NCBI GenBank assembly: GCA_049514335.1
Contig: JBEKVE010000011.1
Location: 1 to 39,731, forward strand
Length of the DNA stretch: 39,731 nt
DNA from: JBEKVE01 sp049514335
GTDB lineage: Bacteria > Actinomycetota > Acidimicrobiia > Acidimicrobiales > UBA8190
Reading direction: 5' to 3'
Shown: positions 8,178 to 17,480 of the stretch, piece by piece
How positions within the stretch are numbered: position 1 is the first letter of the stretch
How the letters are laid out: each line of letters opens with the position of its first letter
Program-made: the position numbers and the translations under genes
Notes under the pieces: generated by a model
Seen by the model: only the letters and a program-made list of their open reading frames with translations
Databases searched by the model: none
What the model was told of the DNA's origin: nothing

Positions 8178-8795
8178 CTACGTCTCGAGCAGGCCGGCGG
8201 GGAGATCGACCACCACCTGACCGGCCGACCGGCGCACCACGAACCGCAGCGGCACGAGCGCTCCCCCCTCGAGCTCGAGGAGGTCGCTCGCCCCATTGGC
8301 CACCACGGCATGCACCACGCCCACGACCGCACCGTCTGTGTCCACCACGTCGGACCCCACCAGCTCGTGCACCCACAGCGCCCCGTCGTCGGGGAGCGGG
8401 TGGCCCCGCAGCACCGTGGCGCGCAGCGCCTCGGCCTGTGCCAGGGTCACGACGCCTTCGAAGTGCACCAACCACCGTGCCCCGAAGGGGCGGGCCGACT
8501 CGAGGACGAGGTCCCCGCTCTCGGTGACGAGAACGGCGCCGGGGGCGACGCGCTCGGGGCGGTTGCTCACGAAGGCCACCACCAGCTCACCGCGCAGACC
8601 GTGCGGCTTGACGATGGTGCCGACCTCGAGGAGCGGGGCGTCGAGCGGCGCCCGGTCGCCGGTCGTCGACGGACCGGGGTCGGCCCCCGTCGGGCCGGGG
8701 TCGTCAGTCGTCGACGAAGTCGACGTTGGTGTCCGTTCCGTCGCGTGACCCCGCCACCCGGACGAGGGTGCGGATGGCCTGCGCCACCCGGCCAC
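8178..8795 (-). CDS. rimM: Ribosome maturation factor RimM (start uncertain)
   Basis: RimM assists assembly of the 30S head around S19. The family core begins at LLEVGTIVKPHGLRGELVV and ends with the PRC-barrel part VHELVGSDVVDTDGAVVG and LLELEGGALVPLRFV. The start is a problem. Reading back from the core there is no ATG, GTG or TTG in frame until the GTG at 8795, which lies inside khpA and gives about 50 extra low-complexity residues ([20 protein letters not shown] and onward). Either that long overlap is real, or a non-standard initiation codon, or frameshifting from khpA, is used. I list the open frame to 8795; the true start may lie near 8650-8700. The C-terminus and the stop are clear. 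Confidence 0.85.
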   Translation of the reverse strand: MAGWRRPSAPSSGWRGHATERTPTSTSSTTDDPGPTGADPGPSTTGDRAPLDAPLLEVGTIVKPHGLRGELVVAFVSNRPERVAPGAVLVTESGDLVLESARPFGARWLVHFEGVVTLAQAEALRATVLRGHPLPDDGALWVHELVGSDVVDTDGAVVGVVHAVVANGASDLLELEGGALVPLRFVVRRSAGQVVVDLPAGLLET

Positions 8796-9027
8796 GACGG
8801 CCGATCATCCGGCCCATGTCGCCGGGTGCCACATGGATGCGGAACCGCACCCCGCGGCTGGACTCGTCCGTCTCGACCACCACGGCGTCGGGCTCGGAGG
8901 CGAGAGAGCGGGCGATGTAGTCCAGGACGGCCCGGGCGGTGCCCCCCTCGACGCGGTTCCCCGCCATGTCGTCCACGGCGTCGTCCGCGTCGACGTTGCC
9001 CATGTCGTCGAGACCGGCGTCGGTCAC
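8704..9027 (-). CDS. khpA: KH-domain RNA-binding protein KhpA
   Basis: This is a small KH protein of the KhpA (YlqC) family, 107 aa from the chosen start. The KH loop GxxG is present as IGRRGR after VAPGDMGRM, followed by [13 protein letters not shown]. In other bacteria KhpA pairs with KhpB and binds many RNAs, affecting division and the envelope. Its place between rpsP and rimM is typical of actinobacteria and firmicutes. The start is GTG at 9027, overlapping the rpsP stop as GTGA; a weak purine stretch precedes it. A Met at residue 9 is an alternative. The acidic first 25 residues are not conserved in families I know. The protein ends in TNVDFVDD at a TGA that lies in front of the RimM core. 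Confidence 0.93.
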   Translation of the reverse strand: MTDAGLDDMGNVDADDAVDDMAGNRVEGGTARAVLDYIARSLASEPDAVVVETDESSRGVRFRIHVAPGDMGRMIGRRGRVAQAIRTLVRVAGSRDGTDTNVDFVDD

Positions 9028-9305
9028 TTGCTGCCCGGCCGGTACTCGTCCCAGGCACCGGAGGTGCGCAGGAGCTTCTCCACCCGGTCGGTGGCCTGGG
9101 CACCCTGGCGCAGCCACTTGAGCGCCTTGTCGTTGTCGATCTTCACGACGGCGTCGGGCTCCGCGGCGGAGCGCCCGCGCGGGGCGTAGGTGCCCACGAT
9201 CTCGATGAACCGTCCGTTGCGCGGCGAGCGGCTGTCCGCCGCCACCACGCGGTACGTGGGCTGCTTGGTCTTCCCCATGCGCATCAGGCGCAGCTTCACT
9301 GCCAC
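9024..9305 (-). CDS. rpsP: 30S ribosomal protein S16
   Basis: This is a 93-aa S16, with the signature [20 protein letters not shown] at the start, then [21 protein letters not shown] and [17 protein letters not shown]. The GTG at 9305 is preceded by AGGAAC at about 8 nt. The open frame continues 42 codons further upstream but is not S16-like. It heads the rpsP-khpA-rimM-trmD group. A 103-nt gap separates it from ffh, and a promoter in that gap is plausible: CACAAT at 9361-9366 (minus strand reading) is a weak -10 candidate. Confidence 0.97.
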   Translation of the reverse strand: MAVKLRLMRMGKTKQPTYRVVAADSRSPRNGRFIEIVGTYAPRGRSAAEPDAVVKIDNDKALKWLRQGAQATDRVEKLLRTSGAWDEYRPGSK

Positions 9306-9408
9306 CGTCGAGTTCCTGCCTTCCCTCGTCTTCCGCCCCCGGCCCGCGTACACGGACCTCCCATTGTGGCCTGTCGGCGGGGTGGCGGTCGAAAACCCCG
9401 TGCCGGCG

Positions 9409-10920
9409 CTAGCCGCGGCGCCCGCCCCCACCCGATTTGGGGGTCACCCGGCCACCCTTCTTCTTCTTCGATCCGGGCCGTCCCTTCGCCCCGCCGCCCG
9501 CCGGGCGCGGTGCGGGACCGGGGAGCGCACCGGCCAGCGATCCCTCGATGCCGCCCAGGTCAGCGGCCCCGGTCCGCTCGGCCAGGGCCTGGGCCAGGCG
9601 GCCCCCCTTGCCCCCACCGAGCATGCCGCCGAGCATCCCCGGGGAGCGCATGAGCTGCTGGGCCTCCTTGAACTGGCGCAGCAGCTGGTTCACCTCCTGG
9701 GTGGTGGTCCCGCTCCCCCGGGCGATGCGGACCCGGCGCGACCCGTCGATGAGGGCGGGCTCGGCCCGTTCGGCCGCCGTCATGGAGCGGATGATGGCCT
9801 CGACCTGGCCGACCTGGCGGTCGTCGATGGCGGCGTCGCCGGCCTGCTTGAGCTCCTTGGGCACGCCCGGCATGAGCGACAGCAGACCTCCGAGCGAGCC
9901 GAGCTTCTTCACCTGCTGGAGCTGGGCCAGGAAGTCCTCGAGGGTGAAGCGCCCCTGGAGCAGGCGGGCGGCCCCCTCCTCCGCCACGTCGCGGTCGAAC
10001 TCGCGCTCGGCCTGCTCGATGAGCGTGAGCATGTCGCCCATCCCGAGGATGCGGTTGGCCATGCGGTCGGGGTGGAACTGGTCGAAGTCGGCCAGGCGCT
10101 CGCCGGTGGAGGCGAAGGCGATGGGCCGGCCCACCACCTGCTTGACGCTGAGCGCGGCGCCGCCCCGGGCGTCGCCGTCGAGCTTGGTGAGGATCACGCC
10201 GTCGAGCTCGAGGGCGTCGTGGAAGGCGCGCGCCGTTCCCACCGCGTCCTGGCCCGTCATGGCGTCGATGACGAGGAACGTGTAGCGGGGCGTGACGGCC
10301 TGCGACACCCGGCGCACCTCGTCCATGAGCGCCTCGTCGATGGCCAGGCGCCCGGCCGTGTCGACGATGAGCACGTCGCGCCCGAGGCGCCGCGCCTCCT
10401 CCAGACCGCCGGCAGCCACCGCCACGGGATCGGTGGGCTCGCTGTACACCGGTACGCCGGCCTGGTCGCCGAGGACGCGCAGCTGCTCCACCGCCGCCGG
10501 GCGCTGGAGGTCGGCGCCGACGAGAAGCGGGTTGCGCCCCTGCTGGCGGAACCACCGCGCCAACTTGGCCGCGGCGGTGGTCTTGCCCGAGCCCTGGAGC
10601 CCGGCGAGCAGCACCACGGTGGGTGGGGCCGGGGCGTAGGTGAGGCGCAGGGTCTCGCCGCCGAGCACCTCGACGAGCTCCTCGTGGACGGCCTTCACCA
10701 CCTGCTGGCCCGGGCTCAGGCTCTTGGACAGCTCCTCGCCCACCACCCGGGCCCGGATGCCGGTCACGAGGGTGCGGGCCACGCCGATGTCGACGTCGGC
10801 CTCGAGCAGCGCGGTGCGGATCTCGCGCAGGGCCTCGTCGACGTCGGCCTCGCTCAGTCGCCCGCGGCTGCGCAGGCGGCCGAGGATCCCCTCGAGGCGG
10901 TCGGAAAGGGCGTCGAACAT
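9409..10920 (-). CDS. ffh: Signal recognition particle protein Ffh
   Basis: This is a 503-aa SRP54-type GTPase that binds signal sequences on the ribosome and docks with FtsY. The N domain starts at [20 protein letters not shown]. The G domain has GLQGSGKTT (P-loop), [23 protein letters not shown] and [14 protein letters not shown]. The methionine-rich M domain follows from about residue 320, with [16 protein letters not shown] and the RNA-binding segment [19 protein letters not shown]. The C-terminus is a Gly/Lys-rich tail containing KKKKGGR. The ATG at 10920 is the family start. Ten extra upstream codons are possible but unlikely. It lies downstream of ftsY, so receptor and SRP protein are made from neighbouring genes. 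Confidence 0.97.
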   Translation of the reverse strand: MFDALSDRLEGILGRLRSRGRLSEADVDEALREIRTALLEADVDIGVARTLVTGIRARVVGEELSKSLSPGQQVVKAVHEELVEVLGGETLRLTYAPAPPTVVLLAGLQGSGKTTAAAKLARWFRQQGRNPLLVGADLQRPAAVEQLRVLGDQAGVPVYSEPTDPVAVAAGGLEEARRLGRDVLIVDTAGRLAIDEALMDEVRRVSQAVTPRYTFLVIDAMTGQDAVGTARAFHDALELDGVILTKLDGDARGGAALSVKQVVGRPIAFASTGERLADFDQFHPDRMANRILGMGDMLTLIEQAEREFDRDVAEEGAARLLQGRFTLEDFLAQLQQVKKLGSLGGLLSLMPGVPKELKQAGDAAIDDRQVGQVEAIIRSMTAAERAEPALIDGSRRVRIARGSGTTTQEVNQLLRQFKEAQQLMRSPGMLGGMLGGGKGGRLAQALAERTGAADLGGIEGSLAGALPGPAPRPAGGGAKGRPGSKKKKGGRVTPKSGGGGRRG

Positions 10921-10936
10921 GCGGTCGCTCAGGCTA

Positions 10937-10967
10937 CCGCCGGGCGGCACCGCCCACGTCCCGGCGG
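10937..10967 (-). terminator. Hairpin between ftsY and ffh
   Basis: The eight-base arms CCGCCGGG (10937-10944) and CCCGGCGG (10960-10967) are complementary. The loop contains a second, competing pairing, GGGCGG with CCGCCC (10942-10955). No T-run follows on the minus strand, so this is at best a weak terminator or attenuator between two co-oriented genes. Confidence 0.3.
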
Positions 10968-10996
10968 GCGGGGCGGGGTGCGACGGGGATCACCGG

Positions 10997-12142
10997 TCAG
11001 TCGAACAGGGCGGCCACGAAGTCGTCGGCGTCGAACACCACCAGATCGTCGGGGCCCTCCCCCAGGCCCACCAGCTTGACGGGGAGCCCGAGCTCGCGCT
11101 GGATGGCGATGACGATCCCGCCCTTGGCCGAGCCGTCGAGCTTGGTGAGCACGACGCCCGTGACCCCCACCGCCTCGAGGAACTGCCGGGCCTGGGTGAG
11201 CCCGTTCTGGCCGGTGGTGGCGTCGAGGACGAGCAGGACCTCGGCCACCCGGCCCGGGGGGCGGTCCGCCACCCGCCGGATCTTCTTCAGCTCCTCGACC
11301 AGGTTCACCTTGGTGTGCAACCGGCCGGCGGTGTCCGCCAGCACCAGGTCGTTGCCGCGCGCCGCGGCGCGTTGCACGGCGTCGAACACCACGGCGCTCG
11401 GATCGCCGCCCTCGGCGCCGCGCACGATGTCGACCCCCGAGCGCTGCGCCCACTGCTCGAGCTGCTCCCCCGCCGCGGCGCGGAAGGTGTCGCCCGCCGC
11501 CAGCAGCACGGAGTGGCCGGCCTGGGCCTGGCGACGCGCCACCTTGCCGATGGTGGTGGTCTTGCCCACGCCGTTCACGCCCACGAAGAGCCACACCGTG
11601 GGCCCGTCGTGGTCGGCGTCGAGGTCGAGCTCCACCCCGTCGGCGGTGTCGAGCGCGGCGCGCAGGTCGGCACGCAGGGCGCCCACCACGGCCTCCGCAC
11701 CGCGCAGCTCGCCCGCCGCCACCCGGGCCCGCAGGTCCTCGAGCAGGGCGGTGGTGGTGGCCACCCCCACGTCCGCCCGCAGCAGCGCCTCCTCGAGGTC
11801 GTCCCAGGCCTCGTCGTCCACCGAGCCCCGGCTGCGAAGCGACCGGACGTACCCGGTGATGAGCCCGCGCGTCTTGCCCATGCGATCGCGCAGCTCGGGA
11901 GGGGCGGCGGCGGGCTCGGCCTCCGGCGGGGCGGCGACGGCGGGTGGTGGTCCGGCGCCCGCAGGGGCACCGGGGACCGGGGTCGGGACCGGGGCTTCGG
12001 GCTCTGCCGGGGGGCGCCCCGGTGCGGGCGCGCCCGGGGCGGCGGGCGGGCGGGTGCGGCGGGCCCGGCGGGGAACGGCCACCACCAGGCCGACGACGAG
12101 CGCCGCCACGACGACGGCGAGGGTGATCCAGAGGGCGATCAT
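10997..12142 (-). CDS. ftsY: Signal recognition particle receptor FtsY
   Basis: This is a 381-aa SRP receptor GTPase. The N-terminus MIALWITLAVVVAALVVGLV is a membrane span, then an Arg-rich turn and a Pro/Ala-rich linker (about residues 30-85) replace the acidic A domain of E. coli. The NG domain has SLRSRGSVDDEAWDDLEEAL, the P-loop GVNGVGKTTTIGK, AAGDTFRAAAGEQL, DTAGRLHTK and TKLDGSAKGG. The end KLVGLGEGPDDLVVFDADDF is canonical. The transmembrane anchor is common in actinobacteria. It lies 52 nt downstream of smc with a possible hairpin between them. Confidence 0.97.
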   Translation of the reverse strand: MIALWITLAVVVAALVVGLVVAVPRRARRTRPPAAPGAPAPGRPPAEPEAPVPTPVPGAPAGAGPPPAVAAPPEAEPAAAPPELRDRMGKTRGLITGYVRSLRSRGSVDDEAWDDLEEALLRADVGVATTTALLEDLRARVAAGELRGAEAVVGALRADLRAALDTADGVELDLDADHDGPTVWLFVGVNGVGKTTTIGKVARRQAQAGHSVLLAAGDTFRAAAGEQLEQWAQRSGVDIVRGAEGGDPSAVVFDAVQRAAARGNDLVLADTAGRLHTKVNLVEELKKIRRVADRPPGRVAEVLLVLDATTGQNGLTQARQFLEAVGVTGVVLTKLDGSAKGGIVIAIQRELGLPVKLVGLGEGPDDLVVFDADDFVAALFD

Positions 12143-12169
12143 GGCGACGGAAGCCTAACGGTGCACGCG

Positions 12170-12194
12170 GCGCGCCCGGCGTGCCGGGACGCGC
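12170..12194 (-). terminator. Hairpin just after the smc stop codon
   Basis: CCCGGC (12175-12180), a GT loop and GCCGGG (12183-12188) pair, and the flanks GCGCG and CGCGC extend the stem by about five pairs past a one-base bulge at 12189. It starts directly after the smc TGA. There is no T-run, so termination may be partial or the structure may protect a processed end. Confidence 0.4.
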
Positions 12195-15100
12195 TCAGAC
12201 CGGCGTGGCGGCAGGCTCGGCGTCGGTGCTGTCGCGCCGCACCTTCTGGCTCACGACCTTCGACGAGCCACCCGGTGTCATGGTCACCCCGTACAGGGCG
12301 TCGGCTGCCTCCATGGTGCGCTTCTGGTGGCTCACGATGATGAGCTGCGCCTCGGCGCGGAACTCGTGGAGCAGATCGAGGAAGCGGTGCAGGTTCACGT
12401 CGTCGAGAGCGGCCTCCACCTCGTCGAGGAGGTAGAAGGGCGACGGCCGGCTCCGGAACACGGCGAAGAGGAATGCCAGGGCGACGAGGGAGCGCTCGCC
12501 GCCCGACAACAGCGACAGCTTGCGCACGTTCTTCCCCGCCGGACGGGCCTCGACCTCCACGCCCGTCTCGAGCAGGTCGGTGGGATCAGTGAGCGTCAAC
12601 CGGCCCGAACCCCCCGGGAACAGGGTCGACACGAGAACCTGGAAGTGCTCGTTCACATCGGCGAAGGCCTGGGCGAACACCCGCATGATCTCGTCGTCGA
12701 CGGCCCGGATCACCTGGTGCAGCTCGCGGCGCGCCCGGCGCACGTCCTCCACCTGCTCCTCGAGGAAACGGTGGCGCTCCTCGAGCGTGCCCAGCTCCTC
12801 CAGGGCGAGCGGGTTGACCGGGCCCATCGACGCCAGTTCCTTGTCCACCGCCGCGGCCCGCCGGGCGGGGTTCTCGCCCTCGGGGAGCTCGGGGCACGGC
12901 GCGCCCATGGCCTCGTCGGGCTCGCAGCCGAGCTCGCGCCGCAACGCCTCCACCGCCGCCTCGCCCCGCACCGCCGCCTCGGCCAGGTCGAGCTCGATGC
13001 GCTGCATCTCCTGGCGGGTGCCGGCCAGCTCGACGTCGGCCTCCGAGCGGCGCTTGCGCAGCGACTCGAGGCGCTCCCCCGCCGCCCGCACGTCGTCGAG
13101 CTGGCGGCTGCGCTGGGCGCGCAGGCGGTCGAGGAGTCCGGACAGGCGCGTGGCCTGGGCGTCCACCGCGCCCCCCAGCCGCTCGGTGGCGAGGGCGGCC
13201 GCCTCCAGCCGGCGGCGGCGCTCGCCCGCCTTCTGGCGCTCCTCGACGTGCCCGGCCAGGCGGCGCTCGGTGTCCTGGAGCCGCGCCGTGAGCACGGCCC
13301 GGCGCTCGACCAGTCCCGCCACCTTGACCTCGAGATCGCGACGCTGCACCGCCATCTGGGAACGGCGTCCCTCGAGGCGGCGGCGGGCCTCGTCCGCCAC
13401 GGCCAGGCGCCCCGCCGCCGCGGCGGCCTCCTCCTCCAGGCGGGGCAGGCGCTCCTGGAGGGCGGCCAGCTGCGCGGTCTGGCGCTCCAGGCGCTCGGCC
13501 AGTCCTTGGCGGTGACGGCCGGCCTCGGCCCACTCCTCGAGCGCGGCGCGCAGCTCCGACGCCAGGCGATCCCGAGTGCTCACCAAGCCCTGGTAGCGGT
13601 CCTCGGAGCGCTCCAGCTGGCGGGCGGCGTCGCCCGCCTCGGCCGCCGAGCGGGTGGCGGCCTCACGGGCCCGCTCCAGGTCCCGGGCGGCGAGTACGGC
13701 CTCGGCTGCGGCCGCTTCGGCCTCCTCGGCGGCCTGGTGGGCCAAGGCGGCGAGCCCCGGGCCGGCCGCCCGCACCAGCCACCCCTGGGGCGAGAAGCGG
13801 TCCCCCTCGGTGCTCACCACGAGGGCGTCGGGTCGGGCCAGGGCCACGTCGAGAGCGGGCGCCCAGCCACCCCGGACCCCGATCACGGTGCCGAAGATGC
13901 GGTCGAGCAGCGGGCCCACCGACGGGACCCGGGCGTGGAGGTGGCGGCGCAGCATGTCGCCCCCGGACGGGACGTCGGGTGTGCCGTCGGCGAACGACGC
14001 CCACGACGCCACGTCGGCCTCGAGCGACGACGCCAGCAGCACGGTGCCGGGCGTGTCGTGGCGGTGCAGGGCGTCGAGCACGGCACGACCGGTCTCGGTG
14101 CCGTCCACCACGACGGCCCGCAGCGCCCCGGCCGCAGCCGCCTCGAAGGCGGCCGACCAGCCGTCGTCCACCTCCACCAGGTCGGCCAGGGTGCCGAGCA
14201 CCCCGGCCAGGTCGCCGAGCACCTCGGTGCCGGCACTGCCGCGTTCCTCCGCCGCCCGGCGGGCCAGGGCCTCGGCGCGCGCCTCGAGCCGGTTCTGGCG
14301 TCGCTCGGCCTGGCGCAGCGTCTCCTCGGCGTCGCGCAGGGCGGTGGTGGCGGCGTCGCGCCCGGCGCGTGCCTCCTCGGCGCGCCGCGAGGCGGCGGGC
14401 CGGTCGGCTTCGAGCACGCCGATCTGGTCCCGCAGCTCGGCGGCCTCGGTCTCGAGGGTGGCGCGGCGCTCCGCCGTCGCCGCCAACTGCTCGTCGGCCC
14501 GGACCAGACCGCCGCGGTCGTGCTCGAGGGCGCGCTGCAGCGGCTCGAGCTGGCCGCGGGCGAGCGCATAGGCCTCCTCGGCGGTGCGCAGCCCGGCGGG
14601 GTCGGCGAAGGTCGCCTCGTGCTCGGCCACGTCGTGCGCCAGGGCCTGCTCGGCGGCGCGCACCTCGTCGGCCAGGGGCGCCAGGGCGGCGTCGTCGCGC
14701 CCGGTCTCCTCGATCTCGGCCACGAGGCGCGCCGCGTCGGCCTCGAGCGTGGACACCACGTCGGCGTCGGCCGACGCCTCGAGGTCGCGGGCGATGGAGC
14801 GCCGACGCTCGGCCACCATGCCGTGCAACCCGCGGCAGCGCTCGACCAGACCCTGGACGCGGGTGAGGGCCACCACGACGTCCTCTTCGCGCTGGGCGGC
14901 GAGCTCCGCCGCCGTGGTCTCGGCGGCGTGGTCGAGCTCGGCGATGGCGTCCACGAGCCCCGCCTCGCGCTCGTGCAGCGCCGCGCCGCGGGTGGTGGCC
15001 TGCTGGCGCCGCGCCTCGAGCGAGCTGAGCTCCTGGCCCACCAGGTACAGCCGCAGGGCGCGCAGCTCCTCCACCAGCGATGCGTGCGAGCGCGCCGCCG

Positions 15101-15728
15101 CGGCCTGACGCTCGAGGGGGCGGATCTGGCGCTTCACCTCGCGCAGCAGGTCGCCCAGGCGGTCGAGGTTCTCCTCGGTGGCGGCCAGGCGGCGCTCGGC
15201 GCGCTCGCGGCGCCGCCGGTGCTTGAGCACCCCCGCCGCCTCCTCGATGACGGCCCGGCGATCCTCGGGGCGGCTGTCGAGGATGGCGCCCAGCTGGCCC
15301 TGGCTCACGATGACGTGCTGCTGGCGCCCGACGCCGGAGTCCGACAGCAGCTCCTGGATGTCGAGGAGCCGGCACGGCTGGCCGTTGATGGCGTACTCGC
15401 TCTCGCCCGAGCGGAACAGCGTGCGGGTGATGGTGATCTCGGCCAGCCCGCCGGGCAGGCGCCCGGCGCGGTTGTCGATGGTGAGCGACACCTCGGACCG
15501 GCCGAGCGCGGGGCGGTCCGCCGACCCGGCGAAGATGACGTCCTCCATCTTCGACGAGCGCACCGTGCGCGGCCCCTGCGCGCCGAGCACCCACGCCACG
15601 GCGTCGACGACGTTGGACTTGCCGCTGCCGTTCGGGCCCACCACGACCGTGACACCCGGCTCGAGCAGGAGCGTCGAGGGGTCGGCAAACGACTTGAAAC
15701 CCTTCAAGGTGAGCGCCTTCAGGAACAC
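12195..15728 (-). CDS. smc: Chromosome partition protein SMC
   Basis: This is a 1177-aa SMC ATPase that, with ScpA/ScpB, compacts and segregates chromosomes. The N-terminal head has VFLKALTLKGFKSFADPS and Walker A GPNGSGKSN. Two long coiled coils (roughly residues 160-490 and 660-990, very rich in Ala, Arg and Glu) flank the hinge near LVEVDDGWSAAFEAAAAGAL. The C-terminal head has the ABC signature LSGGERSLVALAFLF and Walker B YLLDEVEAALDD. Two GTG starts are possible, 15755 and 15728. I prefer 15728, because SMCs normally begin M-(F/Y)-L-K and an AGGTAGGG lies about 9 nt upstream. scpA and scpB are not in the window. It lies between fpg and ftsY, the usual order. Confidence 0.97.
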   Translation of the reverse strand: MFLKALTLKGFKSFADPSTLLLEPGVTVVVGPNGSGKSNVVDAVAWVLGAQGPRTVRSSKMEDVIFAGSADRPALGRSEVSLTIDNRAGRLPGGLAEITITRTLFRSGESEYAINGQPCRLLDIQELLSDSGVGRQQHVIVSQGQLGAILDSRPEDRRAVIEEAAGVLKHRRRRERAERRLAATEENLDRLGDLLREVKRQIRPLERQAAAARSHASLVEELRALRLYLVGQELSSLEARRQQATTRGAALHEREAGLVDAIAELDHAAETTAAELAAQREEDVVVALTRVQGLVERCRGLHGMVAERRRSIARDLEASADADVVSTLEADAARLVAEIEETGRDDAALAPLADEVRAAEQALAHDVAEHEATFADPAGLRTAEEAYALARGQLEPLQRALEHDRGGLVRADEQLAATAERRATLETEAAELRDQIGVLEADRPAASRRAEEARAGRDAATTALRDAEETLRQAERRQNRLEARAEALARRAAEERGSAGTEVLGDLAGVLGTLADLVEVDDGWSAAFEAAAAGALRAVVVDGTETGRAVLDALHRHDTPGTVLLASSLEADVASWASFADGTPDVPSGGDMLRRHLHARVPSVGPLLDRIFGTVIGVRGGWAPALDVALARPDALVVSTEGDRFSPQGWLVRAAGPGLAALAHQAAEEAEAAAAEAVLAARDLERAREAATRSAAEAGDAARQLERSEDRYQGLVSTRDRLASELRAALEEWAEAGRHRQGLAERLERQTAQLAALQERLPRLEEEAAAAAGRLAVADEARRRLEGRRSQMAVQRRDLEVKVAGLVERRAVLTARLQDTERRLAGHVEERQKAGERRRRLEAAALATERLGGAVDAQATRLSGLLDRLRAQRSRQLDDVRAAGERLESLRKRRSEADVELAGTRQEMQRIELDLAEAAVRGEAAVEALRRELGCEPDEAMGAPCPELPEGENPARRAAAVDKELASMGPVNPLALEELGTLEERHRFLEEQVEDVRRARRELHQVIRAVDDEIMRVFAQAFADVNEHFQVLVSTLFPGGSGRLTLTDPTDLLETGVEVEARPAGKNVRKLSLLSGGERSLVALAFLFAVFRSRPSPFYLLDEVEAALDDVNLHRFLDLLHEFRAEAQLIIVSHQKRTMEAADALYGVTMTPGGSSKVVSQKVRRDSTDAEPAATPV

Positions 15729-15816
15729 CGGGCGCCACCCTACCTGTCGGCTCACCGCCCGCGGTGATACTCCCGGGGCGGGCGTCGGTCCTGGTGGAGG
15801 GGGTTGTCGGCGACGC

Positions 15817-16656
15817 TCAGATCTGACAGTGCTCGCACAAGAAGGCCGAGCGGCCGTTGACCTTGACGCGCACCACGGCGTTGCGACAGCGCCGGCACGC
15901 CTGCCCCTCGCGGTCGTAGACCTGGTGCTGGCCCTGGTAGTCCCCGGTCTCGCCGTAGAGGTCCTTGTACTGCTCGTCGGCCAGCGACGAGCCGCGCGCC
16001 TTCACGGCCTCGGTGAGCGTCTCGACCATGGCCCGGTACAGCCGGCGGATCTCCTGCGCGCTGAGCGAGTCCGACAGGCGGTCGTAGCGGAGCCCCGCGC
16101 TGAACAGGATCTCGTCGGAGTAGATGTTGCCGATGCCGGCCACGAACTTCTGGTCCATGAGCAGCGTCTTGAGCGCCGTGGGCCGCTCGGCGAGCATCTG
16201 GCCGAAGCGCGCCCAGCTCATGACGTCCTCGAGGGGGTCGAACCCCAGATGGGCGAGCTCGGGCACCTGCTCGGTGAGCGCGTCGGTGGTGGTAACGAAC
16301 ATCTCGCCGAAGGTGCGGGGATCGACGAAGCGCAGTTGGCCCCCCTGGGTGAAGGTGATCACCACGTGGGTGTGGCGCTCCAGGGGGTCCTTGGGCCCCT
16401 TGGCCCGAAGCAGCTGCCCGCTCATGCCCAGGTGCACCACGAGCACGTCGTCGCCTTCGAGGCCGACGATGAGGTACTTGCCCGCCCTGCGGATCGAGGC
16501 CACGCGCTTGCCCTCGAGCAGGGTGCGGAACTCGGTGCCCGTCTTGTGGCGGCGCACGGAGCGCTTGCCCTTCACCTCCACCGTCTTGATACGCCGGCCC
16601 ACGATCTCCTTGTCGAGATCGCGCCGGATCGTCTCCACCTCGGGCAGCTCAGGCAC
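15817..16656 (-). CDS. mutM: Formamidopyrimidine-DNA glycosylase (Fpg/MutM)
   Basis: This is a 279-aa DNA glycosylase/AP lyase that removes 8-oxoguanine and formamidopyrimidines. After removal of the initiator the catalytic N-terminal PELPEVETIRRDL is exposed (Pro2, Glu3). Lys in GKRSVRRHKTG and the DNA-binding segment GIGNIYSDEILFSAGLRY (helix-two-turn-helix) are present. The C-terminal zinc finger has CRRC and CEHC; the usual intervening Arg of the finger is in VNGRSAFLCEHC. The start is GTG at 16656, overlapping the end of rnc by 8 nt. The upstream open frame belongs to rnc in another frame. Confidence 0.96.
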   Translation of the reverse strand: MPELPEVETIRRDLDKEIVGRRIKTVEVKGKRSVRRHKTGTEFRTLLEGKRVASIRRAGKYLIVGLEGDDVLVVHLGMSGQLLRAKGPKDPLERHTHVVITFTQGGQLRFVDPRTFGEMFVTTTDALTEQVPELAHLGFDPLEDVMSWARFGQMLAERPTALKTLLMDQKFVAGIGNIYSDEILFSAGLRYDRLSDSLSAQEIRRLYRAMVETLTEAVKARGSSLADEQYKDLYGETGDYQGQHQVYDREGQACRRCRNAVVRVKVNGRSAFLCEHCQI

Positions 16657-17380
16657 CCTCGCCCACCTTCCGCTCGAGCTCGCCCCAGGCCGCCCGGGCG
16701 GCGGCCTGCTCGGCGTCTTTCTTCGACCGGCCCTCGCCCACGCCGAGGTCACGACCGCCCACGAACAGCCGGGCGCGATAGCGCCGGGCGTGGTCCGGGC
16801 CCGTCCCCTCCACCTCGTAGCGGGGCAACTGGCCCATGTGGTGCAGCACGAGCTCCTGGAGCCGGGTCTTGAAGTCCTCGGCACCGGGGCCCGCCGCCGC
16901 CTCGCCGATGCGCGTCCCGAGCAGGCGCAGGACGAAGGCCGTGGCCGCCTCCCAGCCGCCGTCGAGGTAGACGGCGCCGATGAGCGCCTCCACCGCGTTG
17001 GCCAGGATCGACGCCTTGTGCCGGCCACCCGAGGCGTCCTCGCCCCGGCCGAGCAGCAGCTCCGCTCCCACGTCGAGCTCCACCGCCACCTCGGCCAGCA
17101 CGGCGGTGTTCACCACGGCGGCGCGCACCTTGGCGAGCGCCCCCTCGGGCAGCTCGGGGTAGCGCCGGTAGCAGTGCTCGGCCACCACCAGCCCGAGCAC
17201 GGCGTCGCCCAGGAACTCGAGGCGCTCGTTGGAGGGGACCCCTCCGGCCTCGGCGCACCACGACCGGTGCGACAGCGCCTGGGTCAACAAGGACGGGTCG
17301 GCGAAGCTGTGTCCCACCGAGAGGCCCGGCCCTGCGCCCCCGGCCGGCTCGGCACCGGGCAGCAGCGCGGCGTCCACCAC
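16649..17380 (-). CDS. rnc: Ribonuclease III
   Basis: This is a double-strand-specific RNase that processes rRNA precursors and other duplex RNAs. The catalytic domain starts around HSFADPSLLTQALSHRS and has the signature NERLEFLGDAVLGLV, with the second acidic motif in NAVEALIGAVYLDGG. The dsRNA-binding domain runs from DFKTRLQELVLHHMG to RSKKDAEQAAARAAW. The start is uncertain. GTG at 17380 (VVDAALLPGAEP) and GTG at 17317 (VGHSFADPS) are both in frame, and neither has a strong ribosome binding site. I use 17380 (243 aa). The gene follows acpP after about 100 nt and overlaps mutM by 8 nt. Confidence 0.95.
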   Translation of the reverse strand: MVDAALLPGAEPAGGAGPGLSVGHSFADPSLLTQALSHRSWCAEAGGVPSNERLEFLGDAVLGLVVAEHCYRRYPELPEGALAKVRAAVVNTAVLAEVAVELDVGAELLLGRGEDASGGRHKASILANAVEALIGAVYLDGGWEAATAFVLRLLGTRIGEAAAGPGAEDFKTRLQELVLHHMGQLPRYEVEGTGPDHARRYRARLFVGGRDLGVGEGRSKKDAEQAAARAAWGELERKVGEGA

Positions 17381-17480
17381 GGCCGGTGCCGGGCCCGAGG
17401 GCTCGGGACCGAGCGGAGCGCCCCGGACACGCGTGGGCGCGTCCTGTGCCTCCCCCTGATGGCTGCGGCTGTCGACCGTG

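Noticed and set aside
12327..15767. 1146-codon open frame on the plus strand opposite smc
   Set aside because: It mirrors smc codons in an antisense frame of GC-rich DNA and has no recognisable domain; smc on the minus strand has every family motif. The same applies to long plus-strand frames at 104-1768, 1778-3607 and 9190-11079.
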